A DNA stretch of 64,000 nt from Marinomonas spartinae (GTDB taxonomy: Bacteria > Pseudomonadota > Gammaproteobacteria > Pseudomonadales > Marinomonadaceae). Positions 26,868-34,537 of the stretch are shown here, piece after piece (position 1 is the first letter of the stretch; each line of letters starts with the position of its first letter). The DNA is taken from the NCBI RefSeq assembly GCF_016461715.1, contig NZ_JAEMUI010000005.1, positions 62,001-126,000 of the forward strand, written 5' to 3'. The translations under genes and the position numbers were made by a program. The notes beneath the pieces were generated by a model that saw nothing but the letters and a program-made list of their open reading frames with translations, searched no databases and was not told where the DNA came from.

Positions 26868-26897
26868 AAAAGGGCAACCATCTGGCTGCCCTTTTTT
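26868..26897. terminator. Bidirectional terminator after phoX
   Basis: AAAAGGGCA / TGCCCTTTT, 9-bp stem with a T run on both strands. It also serves the convergent membrane-protein gene. Confidence 0.9.
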
Positions 26898-26917
26898 CTA
26901 AGCCATGAGCTAAGCAA

Positions 26918-27616
26918 TTAATACCAATGAAAAAAACCATTTACCACGTAAAGTAGGATTGATAATAAAAGTGCACCAGCGAACCCAAGAGCAATCCTAT
27001 TCTCATCTTCAATGTTATCTTTAAAAAAATGCTTCTGGCACGCACCAAGAACGCAAACCACAACCAAAAACGTCACGCCTTGGCTTATCCAAAAATAGTT
27101 ACCAAATAAAGGCAATATAGGGCTAACACTTGCATAGAGAACAAGAAATTTAGACGCAGCGAGACGACTTCTATCTGATACCAATATCACTGCACTAATA
27201 GCTAAAGCCGCAGTACTCAGACTTAAAAAGACAATCACAGGCCACCAGATAGGCTCAGGAAAAGCCAATAGACTATGCAGTGAATCCGATATTTTTTGAG
27301 ACGAAGGCAAGCTAAAATAAGAAGTAATAAAGCGTACTACCCCAAAAAGCATAAACCAACAAATAACACCTGAGAAGAAGTAGCTTGGAGAGAACGCTGT
27401 ATATCCTTTACGCTCTGCTAACTTAACAAGTAGCACACCGACTAAATTAACTCCACCAAAAATAAACAAAGCATGTAAAAAGTCATGACCGTAAAAAATA
27501 CTCATTGGCATCGTCATGGCAATAAAAATACTCGGACGAACAACACTCTTTATGTATAAATAAACAAAAACTGGCTGTAATATCAGCATGATGATGGCTA
27601 GCGCCTTTAGTTCCAT
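26918..27616 (-). CDS. Polytopic membrane protein of unknown function in the lipase cassette
   Basis: I do not recognise this 232-residue protein. It has about seven hydrophobic helices starting at residue 5, with few charged loops: VKLAERKGY near 65 and the cytoplasmic stretch QKHFFKDNIEDENR near 195-208. No enzymatic motif is visible. It lies about 100 nt after the lipase gene but beyond that gene's terminator, so it may have its own promoter. If the lipase is an antibacterial effector, a membrane protein of this kind could be its immunity factor; that is only an inference. Confidence 0.65.
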   Translation of the reverse strand: MELKALAIIMLILQPVFVYLYIKSVVRPSIFIAMTMPMSIFYGHDFLHALFIFGGVNLVGVLLVKLAERKGYTAFSPSYFFSGVICWFMLFGVVRFITSYFSLPSSQKISDSLHSLLAFPEPIWWPVIVFLSLSTAALAISAVILVSDRSRLAASKFLVLYASVSPILPLFGNYFWISQGVTFLVVVCVLGACQKHFFKDNIEDENRIALGFAGALLLSILLYVVNGFFHWY

Positions 27617-27656
27617 TTCCTTTTCCTTAAGTGTTCATAATCATTAATTTTTCTAA

Positions 27657-27687
27657 AAAAAGCGCTTCAAAATTGAAGCGCTTTTTA
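27657..27687 (-). terminator. Terminator of the lipase gene
   Basis: AAAAAGCGCTTCAA and TTGAAGCGCTTTTT are complementary over 14 nt with a minimal loop. T runs flank the stem on both strands, and it lies just beyond the lipase stop. Confidence 0.85.
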
Positions 27688-27719
27688 AAGTATATAAAAC
27701 GATGTAAATCAACCAGATA

Positions 27720-28892
27720 TTAATCGACTAGAGATAATGCCGTTCTAGCTAAACGATAAACCATCTTTAACGTTTGCTCAAAAACCCAGCGAATAAAACT
27801 ATAGGACAAATCTTTAACCTTAACGCCCGTATATCCAGAAAACTTCAGCATACATGCAAGGAGCCCAGTCGCAGCTCCCGCAAGACTTGGCGAACCAAGA
27901 GCTCCTTCTGATAAGATCATAGCTATTTTATCATATAGATTTAAACCGTTAGCTACTGCAGACTGCAACACTTGAGCTGCTCCATGCTTAGTATCATTTA
28001 ATAGAGTCAATAACCCTTCGCTTAGACGATTCATCCAGAAAATAGATGGCTGTACCTGTGAAGCCTGTCTTACACTTAAAACAACTCTTTTATTTGAATG
28101 AAAACCAACCTCTTTATTGATAGACTCCCAATTTTTGCCTTTACAATTACGACTATAACGCACCATTTTATGCTGAAGAGGGTTTATTAATTTATTATTA
28201 TCAAGGCAATATTCGGCTGCATTATAGGGAACATGAACAAATGGCCATACAGGAACCATTGGTACAACGTCTCCACCATTGACACAACGGTATATATTTT
28301 TTACTCCAATTCTGTTTGTAGCAGAGAGGGAAAAATCAGTATAGCCAACTTTTGGGGCTCCAAAACTATAAAGCTTCACCTCACAGGAATATGACGATTT
28401 GACCCAATCAGCAACCATTAATGCTAATGCTCCGCCCAAGCTATGCCCAACACAATGCAGAACTCCGCCAGGTTTCATTTGCTCTACATGTTTAGCCAAG
28501 GGGCCCTTGATCATTTCAAAAATTGCATTAAAACCAGAATGCACTGTTTTCCCAGAATCACTTACACAAATGGAGGTTCTAAAATCACTTGACCAATCAC
28601 TGGCAGCGTCAGTACCTCGGATAGCAAAAACTAAATCATTTTTAAAGGGATTCGACCGGCCAACAGTTGTAACCCCCTTACCTACCAAAACAAAACCAGT
28701 CTCATTTCCTTTCATATGAGACACAACACCGCCTGAAGTAGCTTTAATTGGGCCGTTTGACAAATCGAAAATGAAATGTGATTTTAAATCGTTAGAGGCT
28801 GTTATCCTATACCTACCCCTAGAGTCAGGTTTTTTTATTTCATATGTAAGCCTGCATAACTCTGCACTTACTGAAGGTGTTAATATACCCAT
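27720..28892 (-). CDS. Class 3 lipase-fold protein, possible toxin/effector
   Basis: 390-residue alpha/beta hydrolase of the lipase_3 type. The nucleophile elbow is GHSLGG (residues 149-154, Ser151). The oxyanion-side strand is FAIRGTDAASDW. Asp208 in NGGDVVP and His220 in WPFVHVPYN complete a plausible triad. There is no Sec signal peptide. The last ~100 residues are a separate region with a glycine/alanine-rich hydrophobic stretch (LAGAATGLLACMLKFSGY) followed by a basic helix. The spacer before it contains three AAGGGAT units forming the ribosome-binding site. It is 32 nt downstream of the DUF6795-like gene. The arrangement recalls secreted phospholipase effector modules, but no secretion genes are present in the window. 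Confidence 0.85.
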   Translation of the reverse strand: MGILTPSVSAELCRLTYEIKKPDSRGRYRITASNDLKSHFIFDLSNGPIKATSGGVVSHMKGNETGFVLVGKGVTTVGRSNPFKNDLVFAIRGTDAASDWSSDFRTSICVSDSGKTVHSGFNAIFEMIKGPLAKHVEQMKPGGVLHCVGHSLGGALALMVADWVKSSYSCEVKLYSFGAPKVGYTDFSLSATNRIGVKNIYRCVNGGDVVPMVPVWPFVHVPYNAAEYCLDNNKLINPLQHKMVRYSRNCKGKNWESINKEVGFHSNKRVVLSVRQASQVQPSIFWMNRLSEGLLTLLNDTKHGAAQVLQSAVANGLNLYDKIAMILSEGALGSPSLAGAATGLLACMLKFSGYTGVKVKDLSYSFIRWVFEQTLKMVYRLARTALSLVD

Positions 28893-28898
28893 ATTACT

Positions 28899-28919
28899 AT
28901 CCCTTATCCCTTATCCCTT
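28899..28919 (-). repeat. Three-copy heptamer repeat forming the lipase ribosome-binding site
   Basis: On the minus strand AAGGGAT is repeated three times without interruption, ending 6 nt before the lipase ATG. Every unit contains a Shine-Dalgarno-like AAGGGA. The array lies within the 32-nt gap after the upstream stop codon. Confidence 0.85.
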
Positions 28920-28924
28920 AATTT

Positions 28925-29353
28925 CTACCAGTCAACTATACTTAAGACATAGTAATCATCGAACTCATCACCATCTTTCTCTATCAAAGTATGCTGTTTC
29001 TCTTCTGTTTCAAGATCAGCATTTAAAGACACAAGACATTGCTGAAACACCTTAGGAGTTTTTATCCCTCTTTGGTTACCGAAAAAAAGTGTATAAACTT
29101 CACCTTCATATTCAGTGTCAACAATAATACGAACGACAGGTTGGTGTAAAATATTGCCAGGCTTTCGTGATTTTAATGACCTAGCTGGCATAGAAAAATA
29201 GCCATCATCATCGGTATAAACACTATCAAGCTCTTCATCATCGTAAGTTAAACTCCGTTCTACCAACTGATTGGCAAGAGGCTTCCCTTTTAATGTCAAA
29301 CGCCCTTTCACCTCACAGCATAAATGAACCTTATATCGTATCAATCCAAACAT
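28925..29353 (-). CDS. DUF6795-like beta-sandwich protein upstream of lipase
   Basis: 142-residue cytoplasmic protein with a carboxypeptidase-regulatory-like pattern: EVKGRLTLKGKPLANQLVERSL, then TDDDGYFSMPARSL. I associate it with DUF6795 from memory, with moderate certainty. The start ATG 29353 (MFGLIRYKVHLCCEV) has AGGGAA about 7-8 nt upstream; longer starts at 29371 or TTG 29419 are less likely. The C-terminus is very acidic and ends YYVLSIVDW. It is the first gene of the transcript containing the lipase, and could be a chaperone, adaptor or immunity partner (inference). Confidence 0.7.
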   Translation of the reverse strand: MFGLIRYKVHLCCEVKGRLTLKGKPLANQLVERSLTYDDEELDSVYTDDDGYFSMPARSLKSRKPGNILHQPVVRIIVDTEYEGEVYTLFFGNQRGIKTPKVFQQCLVSLNADLETEEKQHTLIEKDGDEFDDYYVLSIVDW

Positions 29354-29489
29354 CGATAATTCCCTGTGCATTACTTCATATAGGCGCACCAAGCTATCAA
29401 AACAGCGCTGTACTTTCAATATATCTAGGAACAGCTTGCTTTTATATTGAAATATCTTACAAAAACCTATAAGTATCAGACCAACTTCT

Positions 29490-29663
29490 TCATATGAAAT
29501 TTTTTATTACTAACACACACCACCAACCAGAGCGATTCGTGTCGTGAAGCCTTCGCACCGTTAAAGACAACATATTCCCCAAAAAGAAGGTCAAAAAGGC
29601 TCCTCGCGATGCTCTTCCTGAAAATTGCCAAAAACGCCGCCAACCATCAAAATACCCGTTCAT
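29490..29663 (-). pseudogene. DUF805 gene remnant with internal and C-terminal deletions
   Basis: A 57-codon frame beginning MNGYFDGWRRFWQFSGRASR still has a Shine-Dalgarno (GGAG) and matches the start of a DUF805 protein up to FFLGNM. There it jumps directly to LSLTVRRLHDTNRSGWW, skipping about 45 residues of membrane helices. After that it runs into unrelated sequence and stops. The intact family member at 23560-23964 provides the comparison. It is probably a relic. Confidence 0.75.
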
Positions 29664-29802
29664 ATTTTTCTCCAACAAAACCTATCGAAGATGAAAATCT
29701 AGAGTTTTGAGGAGACAATAGCGTCCTAAATCAGGTTCTAGGACGTCCTTGATGACTTTCTAGGTCATAATAGCAACCAAAGGAATAAGATACGGAGTTT
29801 AG

Positions 29803-30846
29803 ATGATTGCTATTCCCTTACCTTTTGTGGTCGCCCTGTTGCTAGGTATTTTGGCTATTCTGCTGTTTATTAGACGCGAAGAAACCACCCCTTCAGCATT
29901 TGTCTTTATTGCTTTATGCACCCTAACGACAACAGTCGTTGGTCTACGTTGGACATTTGATTACCCACTGTTTCGTTTTTTCCAACCAATCTTGGCGTCT
30001 TGCATCCCTGTTACCGCTTGGTACTGTTTTGCTAACGCTTATCAACGTCATCGATTTCGATTTTGGCATCTATTGCCGCCTATTTTTGTCTTTTTAGGCT
30101 CTCTTACCTATCCCTTTTGGCGACCGCCTTTAGACCCTCTTTTGACATTACTCTATGTAAGCTACGGCGTCGCACTGATTCGAGCCTCATATAGAGTAAC
30201 CAATATTCCTGAGCAGGTACGCTTATCCGATATTGATCAAGCACTAAAAGCAGAACGTGTGGCGGGGGCCATGTTGTTAATGTCGGCTTGTATTGATGGC
30301 GCGTTGGCCATTGATTTCTCGCTTTTCGCAGGCGTTCACGCCATTCATATCTTAGCCATAGGTCACGCCATATTATTGCCAATGCTCGCTATCGCAGTGA
30401 TCAGGATTAGTCTAAGTATCGCACCAAACATGACGGAAACAGCCAATGAAAATGAAGAAGAAATCACGTTAGAAGAGCAAAAGAATAGGACGTATCAGCA
30501 AACCGACAACGAAGCGAAAACCATAATAGATAAAATAGACACCCTACTCACTAAAACAGAAGTTTTTTTAGACCCAGACCTCTCTTTAGACAGACTTGCC
30601 AGAAAGGCCTGCATTCCCGCACGCCAGATTTCCAGCGCAATAAATCAAATTTATGGGCGAAATGTGTCTCAAGTGGTTAACGAATACCGTATCGAACGCG
30701 CCAAACAGTTGCTCATCACAACAGATAAGCCCATCACCCAAATTTACTTAGACTCCGGCTTCCAAACCAAATCCAATTTCAATAGAGAGTTTGCCCGTGT
30801 TACTGCGCAGACGCCGAGCGCCTTTCGACGCTCGAACAGACAATAA
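29803..30846 (+). CDS. Membrane-anchored AraC-family transcriptional regulator
   Basis: 347-residue protein. Residues 1 to about 210 are six or seven hydrophobic helices forming a membrane sensor. Then comes a charged linker (ETANENEEEITLEEQKN), followed by an AraC/XylS DNA-binding domain with two helix-turn-helix units: LDRLARKACIPARQISSAIN, and ITQIYLDSGFQTKSNFNREF with the closing TPSAFRR. Membrane-embedded AraC proteins sense envelope or extracellular signals; the target is unknown. Its stop is a single base from that of the convergent hydrolase gene, with no terminator between. Confidence 0.9.
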   Translation: MIAIPLPFVVALLLGILAILLFIRREETTPSAFVFIALCTLTTTVVGLRWTFDYPLFRFFQPILASCIPVTAWYCFANAYQRHRFRFWHLLPPIFVFLGSLTYPFWRPPLDPLLTLLYVSYGVALIRASYRVTNIPEQVRLSDIDQALKAERVAGAMLLMSACIDGALAIDFSLFAGVHAIHILAIGHAILLPMLAIAVIRISLSIAPNMTETANENEEEITLEEQKNRTYQQTDNEAKTIIDKIDTLLTKTEVFLDPDLSLDRLARKACIPARQISSAINQIYGRNVSQVVNEYRIERAKQLLITTDKPITQIYLDSGFQTKSNFNREFARVTAQTPSAFRRSNRQ

Positions 30847-30847
30847 A

Positions 30848-31867
30848 TTAGGACTGACGTAGAAAAGACAAAATGTCCTCATACATAGCTTGATGCAGCG
30901 CCTTTCGTGAACGTCCCTTACCATCTCGACAAACAATCCCATCGCCTGGGTTTTCTTTGTCGATCATCGTTATCGCCCCCGGTTTACACAGCTGAATGAA
31001 GCTAAAATGCGCAGCATCAGGGTAGACAATGTAATGACGCCTGTTTTTAGGGATATACTTTGCGAGAAAACCCGATTCTTCCGCTTGCGGTAAATCGCCA
31101 ATATCAACACCTGCGGCGAGTATCAGAGTGGGTGTGGTCAAAGTTTGTAAACTGTGACGTGACAAGCTTCGTGCTAGGCCCAAATCCAACGAAACGACTC
31201 GCTTAATCCGCTTGTCTTTTAGGCTGCCTGTTGGCTCACCGATTTGCGGCTTATCCAAGCCCAATTCAGGCATCAAACCACATATTCGAGGATTTGGCTT
31301 GGCAAGGCATTCCTGCTTCAACTGGCTTCGATCAAATTGCGCGCCCGCTAAAAGCATCACAGTCCAGCCTCCCAAAGAATGTCCTATAGCGGTAATATCG
31401 TGGTGATTAATGTCACGACGCCACATGGATGAACGTAACAACCAATCCAATAAACGTGATATATCTTGGGGGCGTTGCCACCATTGCGCTGCCGCTTGTG
31501 GTGAGCGGTCGAACGTCGTGGTACCAGGGTGATCAACGGCCGCGACTATATAACCCTCTTGAACCAACTTAGTTGCTAACCAATTTTGATTACGCCAGTT
31601 CCCGCTATAACCGTGAGAAATGACCACCAGCGGAAAATTTCCTGTCATCGGCGTCCCAATTCGGACCACATCCGTTCCAATAAATGCTGCATTTTCAGCG
31701 ACTCTCTCTACTGGAAAACGCGTCTGTGACGGATACCAAATACTGGTTTTTAAGGGTCTATCACTGTCCGGATACAAAATAATTTGCTCAAAACCCACCG
31801 CATCTTGTGCTATGACTTTACTGGTCATACTCACTGCCAGTAACATCAAAACCAACACTAATTTCAT
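30848..31867 (-). CDS. Secreted alpha/beta hydrolase (PAF-acetylhydrolase / dienelactone hydrolase-like)
   Basis: 339 residues with a Sec signal peptide (MKLVLVLMLLAVSMTSKVIA). The fold shows SIWYPSQ, the oxyanion-loop VISHGYSGNWRNQ, nucleophile elbow AIGHSLGGW and a late DAAHFSF histidine, the pattern of periplasmic carboxylesterases related to PAF acetylhydrolase. Cys pairs near CLAKPNPRIC and C-terminal CKPG/GIVC suggest disulfides. The start at 31867 is supported by GAGGAG 7 nt upstream; the longer in-frame start at 31975 reads through a 15-bp hairpin. That hairpin overlaps the ribosome-binding site. Confidence 0.82.
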   Translation of the reverse strand: MKLVLVLMLLAVSMTSKVIAQDAVGFEQIILYPDSDRPLKTSIWYPSQTRFPVERVAENAAFIGTDVVRIGTPMTGNFPLVVISHGYSGNWRNQNWLATKLVQEGYIVAAVDHPGTTTFDRSPQAAAQWWQRPQDISRLLDWLLRSSMWRRDINHHDITAIGHSLGGWTVMLLAGAQFDRSQLKQECLAKPNPRICGLMPELGLDKPQIGEPTGSLKDKRIKRVVSLDLGLARSLSRHSLQTLTTPTLILAAGVDIGDLPQAEESGFLAKYIPKNRRHYIVYPDAAHFSFIQLCKPGAITMIDKENPGDGIVCRDGKGRSRKALHQAMYEDILSFLRQS

Positions 31868-31875
31868 TACTTCAC

Positions 31876-31911
31876 TCCTCATAGTGATTGCAAACACAAT
31901 CACTATGAGGA
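31876..31911 (-). promoter_or_regulatory. 15-bp hairpin overlapping the hydrolase Shine-Dalgarno
   Basis: TCCTCATAGTGATTG and CAATCACTATGAGGA are perfectly complementary around a 6-nt loop. In the mRNA the 3' arm ends in the GAGGA of the ribosome-binding site, so the folded form would block initiation. As DNA it could equally be an operator. Confidence 0.7.
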
Positions 31912-31981
31912 AAAGAGAACCATAGAACGACCTAAAACAAGATCGAGGACATAATACAAAACACGGGGTCGGCAAATAGGG

Positions 31982-32620
31982 TCATACCAGATAAATTTCG
32001 ACTCGCTCTTTCCCTTTGCCTATATTTTTGCGTTTTAGTTTGATGCGTCCCACTTCTGAGGTGCGGTTAATATGGGTGCCACCGCAAGGCACTTGAGCAA
32101 AATGTTCGACCTTCCAATAACGCCGCCCCTTTTGTACATCCGAAAAGTCTTTCTCGATGGGCAAATCAGCATCAAACAACGACTGAGCTTGAGCTTGTAT
32201 CTCGGGTAACATGGGCGAGATGCTTTCTGGCAACTCAAAATCAATACGGCTTTTCGATTCTGAAATGTGCGCCCCCATTTTTTCAAGATTGGGAATCGCT
32301 TTATAAAACAACTCAAGAATCACTTCCGCAGCGAAATGCAGACGCATCAAGTTGTATCGCCTTGGCCAATCTATTTTGACATCGACGGTTTGCCCAATCT
32401 GAAAACCCTCAGTCGATTCTAGCGTATAAAGAATCGATTGATCCCTTTTCTCAGCGCTGACTACCTGGTAACCGCCAATCGTGCCCCCATCACTTTCTTG
32501 GCCACCCGACTCCGCATAGAAAATCGTTTCGGCAAGTTCAACTTGGTTTCCATCCAGTTTGCTAATAGTCGTCGTCAGTTCAGTCTGATACGGATCCACC
32601 CAAAATTGTTTTTTTGTCAC
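31982..32620 (-). CDS. AlaX-like alanyl-tRNA editing protein
   Basis: 212-residue free-standing homolog of the AlaRS editing domain, expected to deacylate Ser- or Gly-tRNA(Ala). It has FYAESGGQESDGGTIGG near the N-terminus and the second zinc motif CGGTH (Cys179, His183). The first zinc motif reads RLHFAAE (His95, Glu99) where AlaX proteins usually have HxxxH. This looks like a subfamily variant, so editing activity should not be assumed. It is probably a single gene; the downstream hydrolase has its own leader. Confidence 0.85.
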   Translation of the reverse strand: MTKKQFWVDPYQTELTTTISKLDGNQVELAETIFYAESGGQESDGGTIGGYQVVSAEKRDQSILYTLESTEGFQIGQTVDVKIDWPRRYNLMRLHFAAEVILELFYKAIPNLEKMGAHISESKSRIDFELPESISPMLPEIQAQAQSLFDADLPIEKDFSDVQKGRRYWKVEHFAQVPCGGTHINRTSEVGRIKLKRKNIGKGKERVEIYLV

Positions 32621-32775
32621 GTTCCTTTCTCCTCAGCTACATCAAGCCAAAAGCTAATGCTTTATGTTACCCAGTAGAGAAAGGAAATACAGTCAAACGT
32701 GAACCTTTACAAGCAAATGATGACCTACCAGAGACCTTTGCACGAAGCCGCAAGCACGACCACCATAAAAGTACT

Positions 32776-34242
32776 CTACCAATAACCCAGTACTTTCCAC
32801 CATAGACCACCAACGATGCCCCAAACCGAGAGGTTCACTAGGCTCATGATGAATCCCATAATCCACCAATCTTCCATGGACACATAACCAGAGCCGAAGA
32901 TAATTGGCGATGTGCCTGTGGCGTAGTGAGTCAGTGACATCATCAAAGAAGAAGCACCAGCAAGCAATAAACCAAGGTACAAAGGAGGTGCGCCCAATAA
33001 CAAACCCGCCGCGTAAAAAGCCGCAAACATGGCGGTGATATGGGCCGTCGTACTAGCGAAAAAGTAATGCACATAGAAATAAGTTGCCACCAAGATCAAC
33101 ACCGAAATTTCCCAACCAAAGCCTAAATGCTCAATATTGCTTTCTACCACGGTGGAAAACCAATGCACCAAGCCAAGCTTGTTTAAAAAGGTCGCCATCA
33201 TCACCAAGGCAGAGAACCAAACAACGGTATCCCAAGCGGATTTTTCCTTAAGAACATCATCCCAGCTTAATACACCTGTGACTAAGAGCACCGACAATCC
33301 TAAAAAAGCGACTGCGGTTGTATTAACGGCAAATGCCGAGCCAAACAGCATCGCAGGTACACCGGCCCAAAGGATCAGTAGGAGAGCAAACACCGCCACC
33401 ATGACTTTTTCACCGTAGCTCATTACCCCCATTTCACTGAGTTTGGATTTGGCAAAGGCCCTCGCATCCGGTGTGCTTTTCACCTCTGGCGGATAAATGG
33501 CGTAAACCACTAAGGGCACAAGCGCAATACACACTAAGCCAGGCAAAAGAGCCGCCAATGCCCAAGTGCCCCAAGTGATGCTAATGTTCGCTCCAGTTGC
33601 ATCGGATATGAGCTTAACAATCAAGGGATTGGGAGCGGTCGCCGTAATAAACATGGCAGAGGTAATCGGATTAATATGGTAATTCACCAAGGCTAAGTAA
33701 TGACCAATTTTTCGAGACGAGCCCTCTTCTGGTGAAGAACCAAAACTGGTTGCGATGGATTTCATAATGGGATGAATAATACCTCCGCCACGGGCAGTAT
33801 TACTCGGCGTCACGGGAGCAATCACTAATTCCGAAATCGCCAAAGCATAACCAATACCAATGGTTTTCTTGCCAAACAGAGAAATAAAATAATAGCCAAT
33901 GCGATTCCCTAGCCCCGTTTTAGCAAGACCACGTGAAATCATAATAGCAATACCGATCAACCATATAAGCGAGTTTGAAAAGCCACTTAACGCATCTTTG
34001 ATCGCACCTGAGGGGGAATTATTAGTCACTCCGGTGAAGGCAACCAAAGTGATCGCCAGAATCGCAATCGCGCCAATGGGCATCACCTTACCAATGATCG
34101 CAACGACGGTCCCCACAAACAAAGCCAGTAAATGCCAAGCGTTGGCAGAAACCCCTTCAGGCACTGGCACGACAAACCAAATCCCCAACGTCACAACGAT
34201 CGAAATCATTCCTGGGACAATTTTTACACCACCCACCTTCAT
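32776..34242 (-). CDS. DASS-family sodium/anion symporter (CitT/SLC13-like), copy 1
   Basis: 488-residue inner-membrane carrier with about 12 hydrophobic helices. Family motifs are PEGVSANAWHLLALFVGT, the SNT substrate loop in APVTPSNTARGGGI, and the second repeat with SLTHYATGTSPIIFGSGY. The resemblance to CitT/TtdT-type carriers suggests di- or tricarboxylates as cargo. It is about 80% identical by eye to the gene at 46499-47965, and the two flank the phosphonate locus in the same orientation. Divergent from phnF. Confidence 0.92.
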   Translation of the reverse strand: MKVGGVKIVPGMISIVVTLGIWFVVPVPEGVSANAWHLLALFVGTVVAIIGKVMPIGAIAILAITLVAFTGVTNNSPSGAIKDALSGFSNSLIWLIGIAIMISRGLAKTGLGNRIGYYFISLFGKKTIGIGYALAISELVIAPVTPSNTARGGGIIHPIMKSIATSFGSSPEEGSSRKIGHYLALVNYHINPITSAMFITATAPNPLIVKLISDATGANISITWGTWALAALLPGLVCIALVPLVVYAIYPPEVKSTPDARAFAKSKLSEMGVMSYGEKVMVAVFALLLILWAGVPAMLFGSAFAVNTTAVAFLGLSVLLVTGVLSWDDVLKEKSAWDTVVWFSALVMMATFLNKLGLVHWFSTVVESNIEHLGFGWEISVLILVATYFYVHYFFASTTAHITAMFAAFYAAGLLLGAPPLYLGLLLAGASSLMMSLTHYATGTSPIIFGSGYVSMEDWWIMGFIMSLVNLSVWGIVGGLWWKVLGYW

Positions 34243-34403
34243 ACATATTCCTTTTACAACAACACGAAAAAGACTTTAAAAGGACATAATAGCGGGACAG
34301 CCAAAGTCTGGTGATGACTTATATCAGAGAAGCTTTGATCATGAGTAAAATAGGAAAAGTAAGAGAATAGTCTGACTTTATTTCATTGCTTGGCAAAAAA
34401 CCA

Positions 34404-34421
34404 CTGTCATGTATTCTTCAT
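34404..34421 (+). promoter_or_regulatory. Candidate Pho box upstream of phnF
   Basis: CTGTCAT-GTAT-TCTTCAT: one good PhoB half-site and one degenerate half-site at the right 11-bp spacing, with TAGATA 14 nt further on as a possible -10. Weaker than the phoX box. Confidence 0.5.
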
Positions 34422-34430
34422 TTTTTTGAC

Positions 34431-34442
34431 TTGTCTAGATAA
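34431..34442. promoter_or_regulatory. PhnF-type operator, imperfect copy
   Basis: TTGTCTAGATAA matches the HutC-subfamily consensus GTnTAnAC in all but one base. It overlaps the putative -10 region of the phn promoter. Confidence 0.6.
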
Positions 34443-34514
34443 CCAAACCGTCACAAACATCCCCTACCATGATTTCAACAAACCCATAATTTGTTTCTTT
34501 TTTTGTCTTATAAA

Positions 34515-34528
34515 TTTGTCTAGACAAA
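34515..34528. promoter_or_regulatory. PhnF-type operator, perfect palindrome
   Basis: TTTGTCTAGACAAA is a perfect 14-bp palindrome containing GTCTAGAC, an exact match to the HutC-subfamily GTnTAnAC rule. It lies 9 nt before the phnF ATG, so binding would block transcription or elongation. Centre-to-centre distance to the upstream copy is 85 bp. Confidence 0.75.
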
Positions 34529-34537
34529 CCAAGAAAT

